From: Leptothrix discophora
Lineage (GTDB): Bacteria > Pseudomonadota > Gammaproteobacteria > Burkholderiales > Burkholderiaceae_C
Assembly (NCBI RefSeq): GCF_030705305.1
Contig: NZ_JAUZEE010000006.1
Coordinates: forward strand, 1-64,000
Reading direction: 5' to 3'
DNA: 64,000 nucleotides
Shown: piece after piece, positions 26,759-35,638 of the stretch
How positions within the stretch are numbered: position 1 is the stretch's first letter
Layout of the letters: each line of letters starts with the position of its first letter
Made by a program: the position numbers and the translations under genes
The notes under the pieces: model-generated
Told to the model about the DNA's origin: nothing
Databases searched by the model: none
Seen by the model: only the letters and a program-made list of their open reading frames with translations

Positions 26759-28525
26759 ATGGCCCGCGCCGACGACCTGGACCGGATCGCCCGCCTGCTG
26801 GCGACCGATCCGCAGGGCCTGGGCGGCGTCTGGCTGCGCGGCCCGGCCGGCGAGGCGCGCGATGCCCTGGTCACGCGCTTGCGGGCCGCCTGGCCGGTCG
26901 ATGCGCCGTGGCGGCGGGTGCCGCTGCAGATCGACGACGAGCGCCTGATGGGCGGCCTGGACCTGGCCGCCAGCCTGTCGGCCGGCCGGCCGGTGCAGTC
27001 GACCGGCCTGATCGACCAGTCGCGCGGCGGCGTGCTGCTGTTGCCGATGGCCGAGCGGGCGCCCGCCGGTCTGAGCGCCCGGCTCGCCGCAGCGCTGGAC
27101 GCTGACGCGGCCGCACCGGCCCTGCTGGCGCTGGACGAAGGCCAGGGGCCCGACGAGTCGCTGGCGCCGGCGCTCGCCGAGCGGCTGGCGCTGGTGCTGA
27201 CCTGCGAGGACGGCCGGCCGGTCGATCGGTCCGAGCAGCCCGAGCAGCCCGATCCTGCCGAGCCCCGTCACGCCTTCGACCTCGACCGCGCCCGGGCGGC
27301 GCTGGCCGACATCCCCTTCGACGCCGAGGCGGTCGAGGCCCTCTGCGCGGCGGCGCTCGCGCTGGGCCTGGACTCGATGCGGCCGGCCTGGCAAGCCTGG
27401 CGCGTGGCCTGTGTCTCGGCCGCCTGCGCCGGCCACGGGCGGGTCGAGCAGGACGATGCCGAGCTGGCCGCGCGCCTGGTGCTGGCGCCGCGCGCCCGCA
27501 GCCTGCCGGCACCGCCGCAGGACGAGGCGCCGGACGAGCTTCAGGACCCGCCGCCACCCGAGCCACCGGCCGACACGCCACCCGACGAGGCGACCGAGCC
27601 TTGCGCCAGTCCACCGCCGCCGCCCGATGCCGCCGCGATGGCCGAGCAGCTCATCGCCGCCGCGCTGTCGGCGCTGCCGCCTGGCCTGCTGGCGCAGCTC
27701 GCCGCAGGCGGCGTGCGCCGTGGCGGCGCCAGCGACGGCGGGCGCCGGGGCGAGGCGGCGCTCAGCCGCTGCGGCGGCCGGCCGGTCGGTGCCCGGCGGG
27801 GCCTGCCGCGTGGCGGTGCCCGGCTGGACCTGCTGAGCACCTTGCGCGCGGCGGTGCCTTGGCAGCGGCTGCGTCGCCAGGAACGCGACCGGGCGGGCCT
27901 GCCGCCGCCGGTCTCGCGCCTGCTGCTGCGGCGCGACGACCTGCACGTGCGGCGGCTGCGCCGGCCGCAGCCGACCACGACCGTCTTCGTCGTCGATGCC
28001 TCCGGCTCGCATGCGATGCACCGGCTGGCCGAGGCCAAAGGCGCCGTCGAGCTGCTGCTGGCCGACTGCTACGTGCGGCGCGACCAGGTCGCGCTGATCG
28101 CCTTCCGGGGCTCCAGCGCCGAAACCCTGCTCGCGCCGACCCGCTCGCTGGTGCGGGCGCGCCGCTCGCTGGCGGCCTTGCCCGGCGGTGGCGGCACACC
28201 GCTGGCGCTGGGCATCGCGGCGGCGACCGAGCTGGCCGAGCGGCTGCAGGCGCGCCAGTCCGGCCGGGCCCAGCTGGTCTTCCTGACCGATGCCAAGGCC
28301 AACATCGACCGCGCCGGCCAGCCCGGCCGCGAACAGGCCATGCAGGACGCGCTGGCCGCCGCGCGCCAGCTGGCGCTGACGGGGGTGCGCAGCCTGCTCA
28401 TCGACACCTCGCCGCGTCCGCAGCCGCAGGCCCGGGCGCTGGCGCAGGCCATGGCCGGGCATTACCTCGGCCTGCCGCTGGGGCAGGCGCACGCCGTCTC
28501 GGCGGCGGTGCAGGCGCTGACCTGA
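26759..28525 (+). CDS. bchD: Magnesium chelatase subunit D
   Basis: Scaffold subunit of 588 residues that links the BchI ring to BchH. The N-terminal AAA+-like domain lacks a functional Walker A, as is normal for BchD. A Pro/Glu/Asp-rich linker (PPPPEPPADTPPDEATEP region) follows. The C-terminal von Willebrand A domain has the metal-site motif DASGSH and the later TDAKANIDRAG block. It begins immediately after the bchI stop. The convergent bchO gene ends 10 bases downstream. Confidence 0.95.
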   Translation: MARADDLDRIARLLATDPQGLGGVWLRGPAGEARDALVTRLRAAWPVDAPWRRVPLQIDDERLMGGLDLAASLSAGRPVQSTGLIDQSRGGVLLLPMAERAPAGLSARLAAALDADAAAPALLALDEGQGPDESLAPALAERLALVLTCEDGRPVDRSEQPEQPDPAEPRHAFDLDRARAALADIPFDAEAVEALCAAALALGLDSMRPAWQAWRVACVSAACAGHGRVEQDDAELAARLVLAPRARSLPAPPQDEAPDELQDPPPPEPPADTPPDEATEPCASPPPPPDAAAMAEQLIAAALSALPPGLLAQLAAGGVRRGGASDGGRRGEAALSRCGGRPVGARRGLPRGGARLDLLSTLRAAVPWQRLRRQERDRAGLPPPVSRLLLRRDDLHVRRLRRPQPTTTVFVVDASGSHAMHRLAEAKGAVELLLADCYVRRDQVALIAFRGSSAETLLAPTRSLVRARRSLAALPGGGGTPLALGIAAATELAERLQARQSGRAQLVFLTDAKANIDRAGQPGREQAMQDALAAARQLALTGVRSLLIDTSPRPQPQARALAQAMAGHYLGLPLGQAHAVSAAVQALT

Positions 28526-28535
28526 GGCGGCCGGT

Positions 28536-29453
28536 TCAGCCCGGCGGCGCGCCTGTCTCGGCCAGCATCGCCAGGACCAGCGCGGCGATGCGCTCGGGCG
28601 CCTCCTCGTGCGCGAGGTGGCCCAGGCCGTCCAGCGCGACGTGGCGGGCGGTCGGCAGCCGCCGCGCCAGCCGGGCCGACTGTTCCCAGGGCACCGTGCC
28701 GTCCCAGGTGCCGGTGGCCAGCCACAGCGGCTGGCGCAGGTGCGGCAGGCCGGCCAGCAGCGCGTCCAGCTGCCAGGCGCCCATCATGTCCAGCGCGCCG
28801 CGCACATGGCTTTCCTGCGTCAGCAGGGCGCGGTAGCGGTCAACGCCTTCGTTAGGCAGGCGCGAGCCGGTCGAGGCGATCAGCCGGGCCAGCGCGGCCG
28901 GGCGGGCGGCCTGCCGGGCGGCCAGGCGCGGCAGCCAGTCGCTCGCACCGATCAGCCGGGCCAGCGGCGGGAACAGCGTCGCCGCCAGGCCCGGCAACGG
29001 CGCCAGCGCACCGTTGACGGCCAGCAGCGCCTGCGGCGCAAGGCGGCGGTCCAGCGCCATCTGCAGCATCACCGCCGCACCGGCCGAGTGGCCGGCCACC
29101 AGCACCGGCGCACCGCCCTGTGCGGCCAGCAGCGCGGCCAGCGCATCGGCCATGCGCGGCAGGCTGGCGTGGCGATCGGCAAAGCCGTCGGTCTGGCCAT
29201 GGCCGGGCAGGTCGGGCAGCCAGACCTCGTGCCGATCGGCCAGGCGCTGCGCCACCGCGTCCCAGGACGCGCCCGACGAGCCGGTGCCGTGGATCAGCAG
29301 CAGCTGCGGCCCGCGCCCGATGCCCAGCCGCCGCAGGCCCCAGCGCAGCCCGCCGGCCGACACGCGCGGGCTTCCTGAACCGGCGACACGGCGGTCCGGG
29401 GCGACCGGCGCGGGTGCTGGAGCGGGTGCGGTGGGACTCGGGGTGTCTGGCAT
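28536..29453 (-). CDS. bchO: BchO alpha/beta hydrolase associated with magnesium chelatase
   Basis: Alpha/beta-hydrolase of about 305 residues, of the type found beside bchID in purple bacteria. It has the oxyanion block HGTGSSGASWD and the nucleophile elbow VAGHSAGAAV (Ser). The catalytic Asp and His are plausible near ATGTWDGTVPW and DGLGHLAHEE. Its exact reaction is not established. ATG 29453 abuts a PpsR site and has no ribosome site. It is divergent from crtI across a 34-bp region holding two operators. Confidence 0.9.
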   Translation of the reverse strand: MPDTPSPTAPAPAPAPVAPDRRVAGSGSPRVSAGGLRWGLRRLGIGRGPQLLLIHGTGSSGASWDAVAQRLADRHEVWLPDLPGHGQTDGFADRHASLPRMADALAALLAAQGGAPVLVAGHSAGAAVMLQMALDRRLAPQALLAVNGALAPLPGLAATLFPPLARLIGASDWLPRLAARQAARPAALARLIASTGSRLPNEGVDRYRALLTQESHVRGALDMMGAWQLDALLAGLPHLRQPLWLATGTWDGTVPWEQSARLARRLPTARHVALDGLGHLAHEEAPERIAALVLAMLAETGAPPG

Positions 29454-29481
29454 TGTCAATTCAAGTGGACACTTCTATTAT
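29453..29481 (+). promoter_or_regulatory. Predicted sigma-70 promoter of crtI
   Basis: TTGTCA (29453-29458), a 17-base spacer and TATTAT (29476-29481, five of six matches to the -10 consensus). Initiation would fall at about 29488, exactly the crtI ATG, so the transcript would lack a 5' leader. Both PpsR sites overlap the element. Confidence 0.55.
29454..29471. promoter_or_regulatory. PpsR/CrtJ operator 1 in the bchO-crtI intergenic region
   Basis: TGTCAATTCAAGTGGACA, a full TGT-N12-ACA match. It touches the bchO start codon on one side and the crtI promoter on the other, so one bound repressor could control both genes. Confidence 0.8.
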
Positions 29482-29496
29482 CAATTCATGTTGACA
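29479..29496. promoter_or_regulatory. PpsR/CrtJ operator 2, overlapping the crtI start codon
   Basis: TATCAATTCATGTTGACA, one mismatch from TGT-N12-ACA and centred 25 bases from operator 1. It contains the crtI ATG (29488-29490). The tandem arrangement suits cooperative binding of PpsR oligomers. Confidence 0.65.
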
Positions 29497-31077
29497 CCTT
29501 CGACCAGCCCCCGCCCGCTGGACAGCCGGCCCCATGCGGTGGTCATCGGCAGCGGCTTTGGCGGGCTGGCGGCGGCCGTCCGGCTCGGCGCCCGCGGCTA
29601 CCGCGTCACCGTGCTGGAGCAGCTCGACGCGCCCGGCGGCCGGGCCTACGTGCACCGTCAGGACGGCTACACCTTCGACGCCGGCCCGACCGTCATCACC
29701 GCGCCCTTCCTGTTCGACGAGCTGTGGGCGCTGTGCGGCAGGAAGCTGTCCGACGACGTCGACCTGCGGCCGGTGGCGCCGTTCTACCGCGTCCGCTTCG
29801 ACGACGGCACGGTGTTCGACTACTCCGGCGACGCCGAGGCCATGCGCCGCGAGGTCGCGCGCATCGCGCCGGACGACGTCGAAGGCTACGAGGCCTTCGT
29901 GCGTGCCAGCGAGGCGATCTACCAGGTCGGTTTCGAGCAGCTCGGCGACATCCCCTTCGACCGCTGGACCGACATGGCGCGCGTGCTGCCCGACCTCGTC
30001 AAGCTCGAAGGCTGGCGCACGGTACACGGGCTGGCCTCGCGCCACGTCCGCGACGAGAAGCTGCGCGTCATCCTGACCTTCCAGTCGCTGCTGGTCGGCG
30101 GCAACCCCTTCAGCACCACGGCGGTCTATTGCCTGATCGCCTACCTCGAACGCCGCTGGGGCGTGCATTTCGCGATGGGTGGCACCGGCGCGCTGGTGCG
30201 TGGCCTGGTCGGGCTGATCGAGGGGCAGGGCGGCGAGGTCCGCTGCGGCCAGTCGGTGCGCGAGATCCTGGTCGACGGCGGCGCGGCCTGCGGTGTCGAA
30301 CTGACCAGCGGCACGCGCCTCGCGGCCGACGTGGTGGTGTCCAACGCGGACGCGGCCGCGACCTACCGCCACCTGCTGCCGGCGCGCCACCGGCGCCGCT
30401 GGACCGACCGCCGACTGGCCCGCGCGCGCTACTCGATGAGCCTGTTCGTCTGGTACTTCGGCACCCGCCGCCAGTACCCGGACGTGGCCCACCACACCAT
30501 CCTGCTCGGTCCGCGCTACCGGCCGCTGCTGGACGACATCTTCCGCCGCCAGCACCTGGCCGACGACTTCAGCCTCTACCTGCACCGACCGACCGCCACC
30601 GACCCGAGCCTGGCCCCGCCCGGCTGCGACGCGTTCTACGTGCTGGCGCCCGTGCCGCACCTGGGCAGCGGCACCGACTGGCGCGAGCGCGCCGAGCCCT
30701 ACCGCCAGCGCATCGAGCAGCGCCTGCACGAGACCCTGCTGCCGGGCCTGCGCGAGCAGGTCGCGACCTCGCTGATGACCACGCCGCAGGACTTCCAGGA
30801 CCGCCTGGGCAGCGTCAACGGCGCGGCCTTCTCCTTCGAGCCGCTGCTGACCCAGAGCGCCTGGTTCCGGCCGCACAACCGCAGCGAGGAGGTCGACCGG
30901 CTCTACCTCGTCGGCGCCGGCACGCACCCCGGTGCCGGGGTGCCGGGCGTGCTGACCTCGGCCAAGGTGCTCGACCGCATCGTTCCCCACGCCGACACGC
31001 TGCGCCGTGCCCGTCCGCAGCCGGACGACGAATCCACCGGAAGCCCGCATGCCCACGCCGCCCATCGCCTCGCTTGA
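29488..31077 (+). CDS. crtI: Phytoene desaturase
   Basis: FAD-dependent carotenoid desaturase of 529 residues that converts phytoene to neurosporene and/or lycopene. The N-terminal motif VVIGSGFGGLAAAVRLGARG and the FDAGPTVI block are present. The C-terminal FAD signature is YLVGAGTHPGAGVPGVL. The ATG at 29488 lacks a ribosome site, lies inside a PpsR operator and coincides with the predicted transcription start. crtB begins 29 bases before its stop. Confidence 0.96.
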   Translation: MLTPSTSPRPLDSRPHAVVIGSGFGGLAAAVRLGARGYRVTVLEQLDAPGGRAYVHRQDGYTFDAGPTVITAPFLFDELWALCGRKLSDDVDLRPVAPFYRVRFDDGTVFDYSGDAEAMRREVARIAPDDVEGYEAFVRASEAIYQVGFEQLGDIPFDRWTDMARVLPDLVKLEGWRTVHGLASRHVRDEKLRVILTFQSLLVGGNPFSTTAVYCLIAYLERRWGVHFAMGGTGALVRGLVGLIEGQGGEVRCGQSVREILVDGGAACGVELTSGTRLAADVVVSNADAAATYRHLLPARHRRRWTDRRLARARYSMSLFVWYFGTRRQYPDVAHHTILLGPRYRPLLDDIFRRQHLADDFSLYLHRPTATDPSLAPPGCDAFYVLAPVPHLGSGTDWRERAEPYRQRIEQRLHETLLPGLREQVATSLMTTPQDFQDRLGSVNGAAFSFEPLLTQSAWFRPHNRSEEVDRLYLVGAGTHPGAGVPGVLTSAKVLDRIVPHADTLRRARPQPDDESTGSPHAHAAHRLA

Positions 31078-32107
31078 GCCGGCGCTTGCCCAGCACTGGT
31101 GGTCCGACGTGGCTGCCTGCCGCGCCGTGCTGCGGCGTCACAGCAAGACCTTCCACGCCGCCTCGGTGCTGCTGCCGCTGCGGGTGCGCGCACCAGCCAG
31201 CGTGCTCTACGGCTTCTGCCGGCTGGCCGACGACGCGGTTGACGAATCCGAAGGCGGACCCGGCCAGGAACGCGCGGCGGTGCGCCGCCTGCAGCAGCGG
31301 CTGGACCGGGTCTACGCCGGCCAGCCCGAGGCCGTGCCGGCCGACCGGGCGCTGGCCGGCGTGGTGGTGGCCTACGCCATCCCGAAGGCGCTGCCCGAGT
31401 TCCTGCTCGACGGCCTGGCCTGGGATGCCGAGGGCCGCGAGTACGACACGCTCGACCAGCTGCTGGCCTATGCCGCGCGGGTGGCCGGCGCGGTCGGCGC
31501 GATGATGAGCCTGCTGATGGAGACCCGCTCGCCCGCAGCCCTGGCCCGGGCCTGCGACCTCGGCGTGGCGATGCAGCTGTCGAACATCGCCCGCGACGTC
31601 GGCGACGACCTGCGCCTGGGCCGGCTCTACCTGCCCAAGGACTGGCTGCGCGAGGCCGGCATGGACGACGCGGCCATCGCCGCCTGGCGGGCCGCGCCGC
31701 GCCGCGATGCGCGGGTCGAGCAGGTCGTGCTGCGGCTGGTCGACGAGGCCGACCGGCTCTACGCCCGCGCCGCCGCCGGCGTCGCCAGCCTGCCGCTGGC
31801 TTGCCGGCCCGGCATCAACGCCGCCCGCCTGATGTACGCCGCGATCGGCCACCGCGTCCGCGCGGCCGGCGGCGACGGCCTGACGCGGCGGGCCCGCGTG
31901 GGCGGCTGGCACAAGCTGGCGCTGGTGCTGCAGGGCAGCGTCGCCCTGCGGCCGTCGCGCGCCGCGCTGCACGCCCCGCCGCTGGCCGCCCACCAGGTCC
32001 TGCTGGACGCGGTGGCGCAGCAGCCTGGCCCGATGCCGCAAGGTGCCGCCGACTTCGTGCTGACGCTGTTCGATCGGCTGTCCACCGGCCGAGGGGGAAC
32101 CGCATGA
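31049..32107 (+). CDS. crtB: Phytoene synthase
   Basis: Head-to-head prenyltransferase (352 residues) that condenses two geranylgeranyl diphosphates to phytoene. Both Asp-rich motifs are intact: ADDAVDE at about 60-66 and NIARDVGDD in the second half. The start (GGAAG ribosome site) overlaps crtI by 29 bases and the stop overlaps hemA by four. It supplies the CrtI substrate. Confidence 0.95.
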   Translation: MPTPPIASLEPALAQHWWSDVAACRAVLRRHSKTFHAASVLLPLRVRAPASVLYGFCRLADDAVDESEGGPGQERAAVRRLQQRLDRVYAGQPEAVPADRALAGVVVAYAIPKALPEFLLDGLAWDAEGREYDTLDQLLAYAARVAGAVGAMMSLLMETRSPAALARACDLGVAMQLSNIARDVGDDLRLGRLYLPKDWLREAGMDDAAIAAWRAAPRRDARVEQVVLRLVDEADRLYARAAAGVASLPLACRPGINAARLMYAAIGHRVRAAGGDGLTRRARVGGWHKLALVLQGSVALRPSRAALHAPPLAAHQVLLDAVAQQPGPMPQGAADFVLTLFDRLSTGRGGTA

Positions 32108-33447
32108 ACGCGCCCGACCGCGCCGTCACGGCCGGACGCCCTGCCGGCGCCGCCTCGGCCAGCCTGCTGGCCATCGGCCTGAACCACACCAGCGCGCCGC
32201 TGGACCTGCGCGGGCGCTACGCCGTGCCGGTCGACCGGCTCGCGCCGACGCTGCAGGGCCTGCGCGAGCACCTGCTCGCCCGTGGCGCACCGGCCGCCGG
32301 GCTGACCCTGCTGTCGACCTGCAACCGCACCGAGCTGTACCTGGGCGGCAGCGACGCCGCCAGCCTGCTGCCGCCGGTCGAGGCCTGGTTTGCCGCACAG
32401 GGCGGCGCCGGCCCCGAGGACCTGCGCCAGCACCGCTACGTGCGCGAGGGCGCCGAGGTCGCGCGCCATGCCTTCCGCGTCGCCGCCGGGCTGGATTCGG
32501 CCGTGCTGGGCGAGCCGCAGATCCTGGGCCAGCTCAAGACGGCGGTGCGCACGGCCGAGACCGCCGGGCTGCTCGGCGGCACGCTGCAGCAGCTGTTCCA
32601 GCGCAGCTTCGCGGTCGCCAAGGCGGTGCGCAGCGGCACGGAGATCGGCGCGCATCCGGTCTCGCTCGCGGCGGCGGCGGTGCGCATCGCGTTGCAGCTG
32701 TTCGGGGATCTCGGCCAGCAGCGCGTGCTCTTCATCGGTGCCGGCGAGATGATCGAACTGGTGGCCACCCACCTGGCCGCGCGCGCACCGGCCTCGATCG
32801 CGGTGGCCAACCGCAGCCTGGACCGGGCCGAGGCGCTGGCCAGCCGCTTCGGCGGCGAGGCCCTGCCGCTGGTCGGGCTGGACGGCCGCCTGAGCGGGTT
32901 CGACCTGATCGTCAGCTGCACCGCCAGCAGCCTGCCGCTGGTCGGCCTGGGTGCCGTGCAGCGCGCGTTGCGCCAGCGCCGTCGCCGGCCGATGCTGATG
33001 TTCGACCTGGCCGTGCCGCGCGACATCGAGGCCGAGGTCGGCGCGCTCGACGACGTGTACCTCTACACCGTCGATGACCTGGCCGCCCGCGCGGCCGAGG
33101 GCGGCGAGCGTCGCCAGGCGGCGGTGCAGGCGGCCGAGACGCTGGTCGAGGCAGGTGTCGACCACTTCCGCCAGTGGCTGGCGCAGCGCGACAGCGTGCC
33201 CCTGGTGCAGTCGCTGCTGGCCCGTGGCGATGCCTGGCGCGAACAGGAGCTGCAACGTGCCCGCCGTGCGCTGGCGCGTGGCACGCCGATCGACGAGGTG
33301 TTGGAGATGCTGTCGGGCACGCTGACCCGCAAGCTGCTGCACGGCGCGCTGGCCGGCCTGCACCGCAGCCAGGGCGACGAGCACCACGCCTGGGCCGACG
33401 CGGCGCAGCGTTGCTTCCTTCAGCCGGGCGGGCATGGCGTCGACTGA
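32104..33447 (+). CDS. hemA: Glutamyl-tRNA reductase inside the carotenoid operon
   Basis: NADPH-dependent enzyme of the C5 pathway, which makes glutamate-1-semialdehyde from glutamyl-tRNA, the first committed step of tetrapyrrole synthesis. In 447 residues it shows IGLNHTSAPLDLR, the catalytic Cys73 in STCNRTELY, the GEPQILGQLKTA block and an NADPH site around IGAGEMIELVATHL. An N-terminal extension of about 20 residues precedes the domain. It is coupled to crtB by an ATGA overlap and overlaps bciA by 14 bases. Its placement links 5-aminolevulinate supply to photosynthesis genes; whether another hemA exists elsewhere cannot be seen. Confidence 0.95.
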   Translation: MNAPDRAVTAGRPAGAASASLLAIGLNHTSAPLDLRGRYAVPVDRLAPTLQGLREHLLARGAPAAGLTLLSTCNRTELYLGGSDAASLLPPVEAWFAAQGGAGPEDLRQHRYVREGAEVARHAFRVAAGLDSAVLGEPQILGQLKTAVRTAETAGLLGGTLQQLFQRSFAVAKAVRSGTEIGAHPVSLAAAAVRIALQLFGDLGQQRVLFIGAGEMIELVATHLAARAPASIAVANRSLDRAEALASRFGGEALPLVGLDGRLSGFDLIVSCTASSLPLVGLGAVQRALRQRRRRPMLMFDLAVPRDIEAEVGALDDVYLYTVDDLAARAAEGGERRQAAVQAAETLVEAGVDHFRQWLAQRDSVPLVQSLLARGDAWREQELQRARRALARGTPIDEVLEMLSGTLTRKLLHGALAGLHRSQGDEHHAWADAAQRCFLQPGGHGVD

Positions 33448-34414
33448 GCCGGCGGCCACCGGCAGGATCCTCCTGCTGGGCGCCACCGGCACGCAGGGCC
33501 GGGCGGTCGCGCGGGCCTTATGCGCGCGCGGTCACGAGGTGCTGGCGCTGGTCCGTCCGCAGGCCGGCCGGTCCATCCCCGAGGTCGCCGCCAGCCTGCC
33601 AGGTGTCGCGCTGTTCTGGGGCGACATCGCGCAACCCGGCACCGTGACCGCCTGCCTGGCGCAGGCCGGGCCGGTGCGGGCGGTGGTGAGCTGCCTCGCA
33701 TCTCGGACCGGCGCGGCCGAGGACGCCTGGGCGATCGACCACCGCGCCCACGCCGAGGGGCTGGACGCCGCCCGCGCGTTCGGCGTGCGGCAGTTCGTGC
33801 AGCTCTCGGCGATCTGCCTGCAGCGTCCCCGGCTGGTCTTCCAGCAGGCCAAGCTGGCCTTCGAGGCGCAGCTGCAGGCCAGTGCGCTGGACTGGGTCAT
33901 CGTGCGGCCGACGGCCTACTTCAAGTCGCTGTCCGGCCAGGTCGAGCGGGTCCGGCGGGGCCGTGCCTTCCTGGTCTTCGGCGACGGCACCGCCACCGCC
34001 TGCCGGCCGATCAGCGACGCCGACCTGGCGACCTACCTGGTCGACTGCCTCGACGACCCGCGCCGCCAGCGCCGCATCCTGCCCATCGGCGGCCCGCCGC
34101 CGGCGCTGACCCCGCGCGACCAGGCGAGCCTGCTGGCCGAACTGACCGGCCAGCCGCTGCGGCTGCGCCCGGTGCCGATCGGCCTGCTCGACGCCATCGT
34201 CGCCGGACTGTCGCTGGCCGCCCGCCTGACGCCGCGCCGCTGGCGCGCAGCGGTCGAGGCCCGGGCCGAATACGCCCGCATCGGCCGCTACTACGCCAGC
34301 GAATCCATGCTGGTCTGGGACGAAGCGAGCGGCCGCTACCGCGAGGACCTCACCCCCGCGACCGGCCACGAGACCCTGGCCGACCACTACCGCCAGCTGC
34401 TGGCGGGGCATTGA
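33434..34414 (+). CDS. bciA: Divinyl chlorophyllide a 8-vinyl reductase, BciA type
   Basis: NAD(P)H-dependent short-chain/NmrA-like reductase of 326 residues that reduces the C8 vinyl group. The nucleotide motif LLGATGTQGRAVARAL is near the N-terminus. The blocks FVQLSAICLQRP, DWVIVRPTAYFKSLSGQVERV and RPISDADLATYL match BciA/DVR proteins. ATG 33434 lies within the end of hemA. No bchJ is visible, so BciA probably supplies 8-vinyl reduction. Confidence 0.9.
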   Translation: MASTEPAATGRILLLGATGTQGRAVARALCARGHEVLALVRPQAGRSIPEVAASLPGVALFWGDIAQPGTVTACLAQAGPVRAVVSCLASRTGAAEDAWAIDHRAHAEGLDAARAFGVRQFVQLSAICLQRPRLVFQQAKLAFEAQLQASALDWVIVRPTAYFKSLSGQVERVRRGRAFLVFGDGTATACRPISDADLATYLVDCLDDPRRQRRILPIGGPPPALTPRDQASLLAELTGQPLRLRPVPIGLLDAIVAGLSLAARLTPRRWRAAVEARAEYARIGRYYASESMLVWDEASGRYREDLTPATGHETLADHYRQLLAGH

Positions 34415-34442
34415 CCCAACACGCGAGCGGGCGCTCACCGAC

Positions 34443-34604
34443 ATGTCTGCATCCATCTCCTCCCATCTCGGCGGCCTGATCGAGCTGCTGCTGGTCTTCG
34501 GCGTCGTGCTGGTCTGGGCCGGGCGGGAGTGGTGGACGAACCGGAAGTGGCTGAAGGAGCGCGAGGCCGCGAAGAAGGACGGCGAGCCGCCGCCTGCACC
34601 GTGA
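34443..34604 (+). CDS. Small single-helix membrane protein downstream of bciA
   Basis: Predicted 53-residue protein starting MSASISSHLGGLIELLLVFG. One transmembrane helix (LIELLLVFGVVLVWAG) is followed by a basic, charged tail (REWWTNRKWLKEREAAKK) and a Pro-rich end. It is too short to assign. It follows bciA after 28 bases on the same strand and precedes the convergent crtC. The charge pattern fits a cytoplasmic C-terminus, as in small photosynthetic or respiratory assembly proteins. Confidence 0.55.
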   Translation: MSASISSHLGGLIELLLVFGVVLVWAGREWWTNRKWLKEREAAKKDGEPPPAP

Positions 34605-34672
34605 GGATTTGCGCGACCGACCCACCGATGAATGGCGTTGCCGGATGGCGACGGGGATGGCGCGCGGCTCGA

Positions 34673-35638
34673 TCACCCCCGCCTCGGCATCCTGAACGGC
34701 AGCATCGCCTGCACCCACGGCCGGTCAAAGCGGTCGAGCGACAGGCTTTCGTGCACCGCCAGGCGACCGTTGTCGGACTGGAGCAGGGAGCGGGCGTAGA
34801 AGGGGCCGCTCTCCAGCGTGCCGGCCAGCGCCAGCGCGTCCGGGCCGTGGCCGGTGCGGGCGATGCCCCAGGCGGTGTGCGGCAGCGGCCGGGCGGCCGG
34901 CGTGGGCTGGGCATGCAGGCGGCCGTCGCGGGTGACGGCCAGGTGCAGCGCCCGGGCGGGGCCGTCGCGGGGCTGGGTCAGGTAGTCGATCCGGCTGGGC
35001 TGGCCGTCGGCACCCTGCTCGCGCTGCCACTGCCAGTGCGCGAAGTCGTCGGCGAGTGGCCGCTCACCCCGGTTGTGGTCGAGGTAGGCGTCGCCCTGCC
35101 AGCGCAGGGCCGGCTCCTTCAGGTCCAGCATCAGACGGGCCTGCGGCGCGATGGGTTGCCAGCGGTGGCGGCCGGCAGCGTCGAGGTCGAACTCGCGGCC
35201 CGGGCCGATCGACGGCATCAGGCAGAGCTGCCCGCGCAACCGGCGTGGCCAGGGCACGCTGAGCTCGTCGAGGTCGACCAGCAGGTCCGGTCCCTGCCAG
35301 CGCAGCCGGCTCGGGCCGATCGACAGGCTGTGCATGTCGCGCCGCAGCGCGCGTTCGCTGCGTTCGGTCATGCACCAGTGGCGCCGCACCCGGCCGGGCT
35401 GCGGGCCGATGCGGTAGAGCGACAGGTTGACCGCGCAATGCGCCTCGGCCGGCGCGAGCGCCGCGCCCAGCTGGCGTCGGCGTGCGGCGTAGTAGGGCGA
35501 GAACACGCTGCCGATGAAGGCGATCAGCGCCAGGCCATGGCGGCTGCCGTCGGGCTGCGGGTCGCTCAGGGCGTCGACATACCACCAGGCATAGCCACCG
35601 GCCGGGACCGCGAGGTCGAAGCCAGGTCCGCGAGGATC
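34673..35638 (-). CDS. crtC: Carotenoid 1,2-hydratase (hydroxyneurosporene synthase); start unclear
   Basis: Hydratase that adds water to the C1-C2 double bond of neurosporene or lycopene-type carotenoids. About 321 residues are recognisable from GFDLAVPAGGYAWWYVDAL, the usual N-terminal block, to the family ending LPFRMPRR. The 5' end is anomalous. No ATG, GTG or TTG occurs in this frame upstream of the conserved block for more than 45 codons, and the first GTG downstream would delete it. The frame overlaps the end of crtD and is reached from it by a -1 shift. A rare start codon, a frameshift fusion or a sequence error are all possible. The left coordinate is firm, the right is an estimate. 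Confidence 0.85.
   Translation of the reverse strand, partial: DPRGPGFDLAVPAGGYAWWYVDALSDPQPDGSRHGLALIAFIGSVFSPYYAARRRQLGAALAPAEAHCAVNLSLYRIGPQPGRVRRHWCMTERSERALRRDMHSLSIGPSRLRWQGPDLLVDLDELSVPWPRRLRGQLCLMPSIGPGREFDLDAAGRHRWQPIAPQARLMLDLKEPALRWQGDAYLDHNRGERPLADDFAHWQWQREQGADGQPSRIDYLTQPRDGPARALHLAVTRDGRLHAQPTPAARPLPHTAWGIARTGHGPDALALAGTLESGPFYARSLLQSDNGRLAVHESLSLDRFDRPWVQAMLPFRMPRRG

Noticed and set aside
25670-28492. 940-codon antisense frame over bchI and bchD
   Set aside because: Shadow of two strongly conserved genes.
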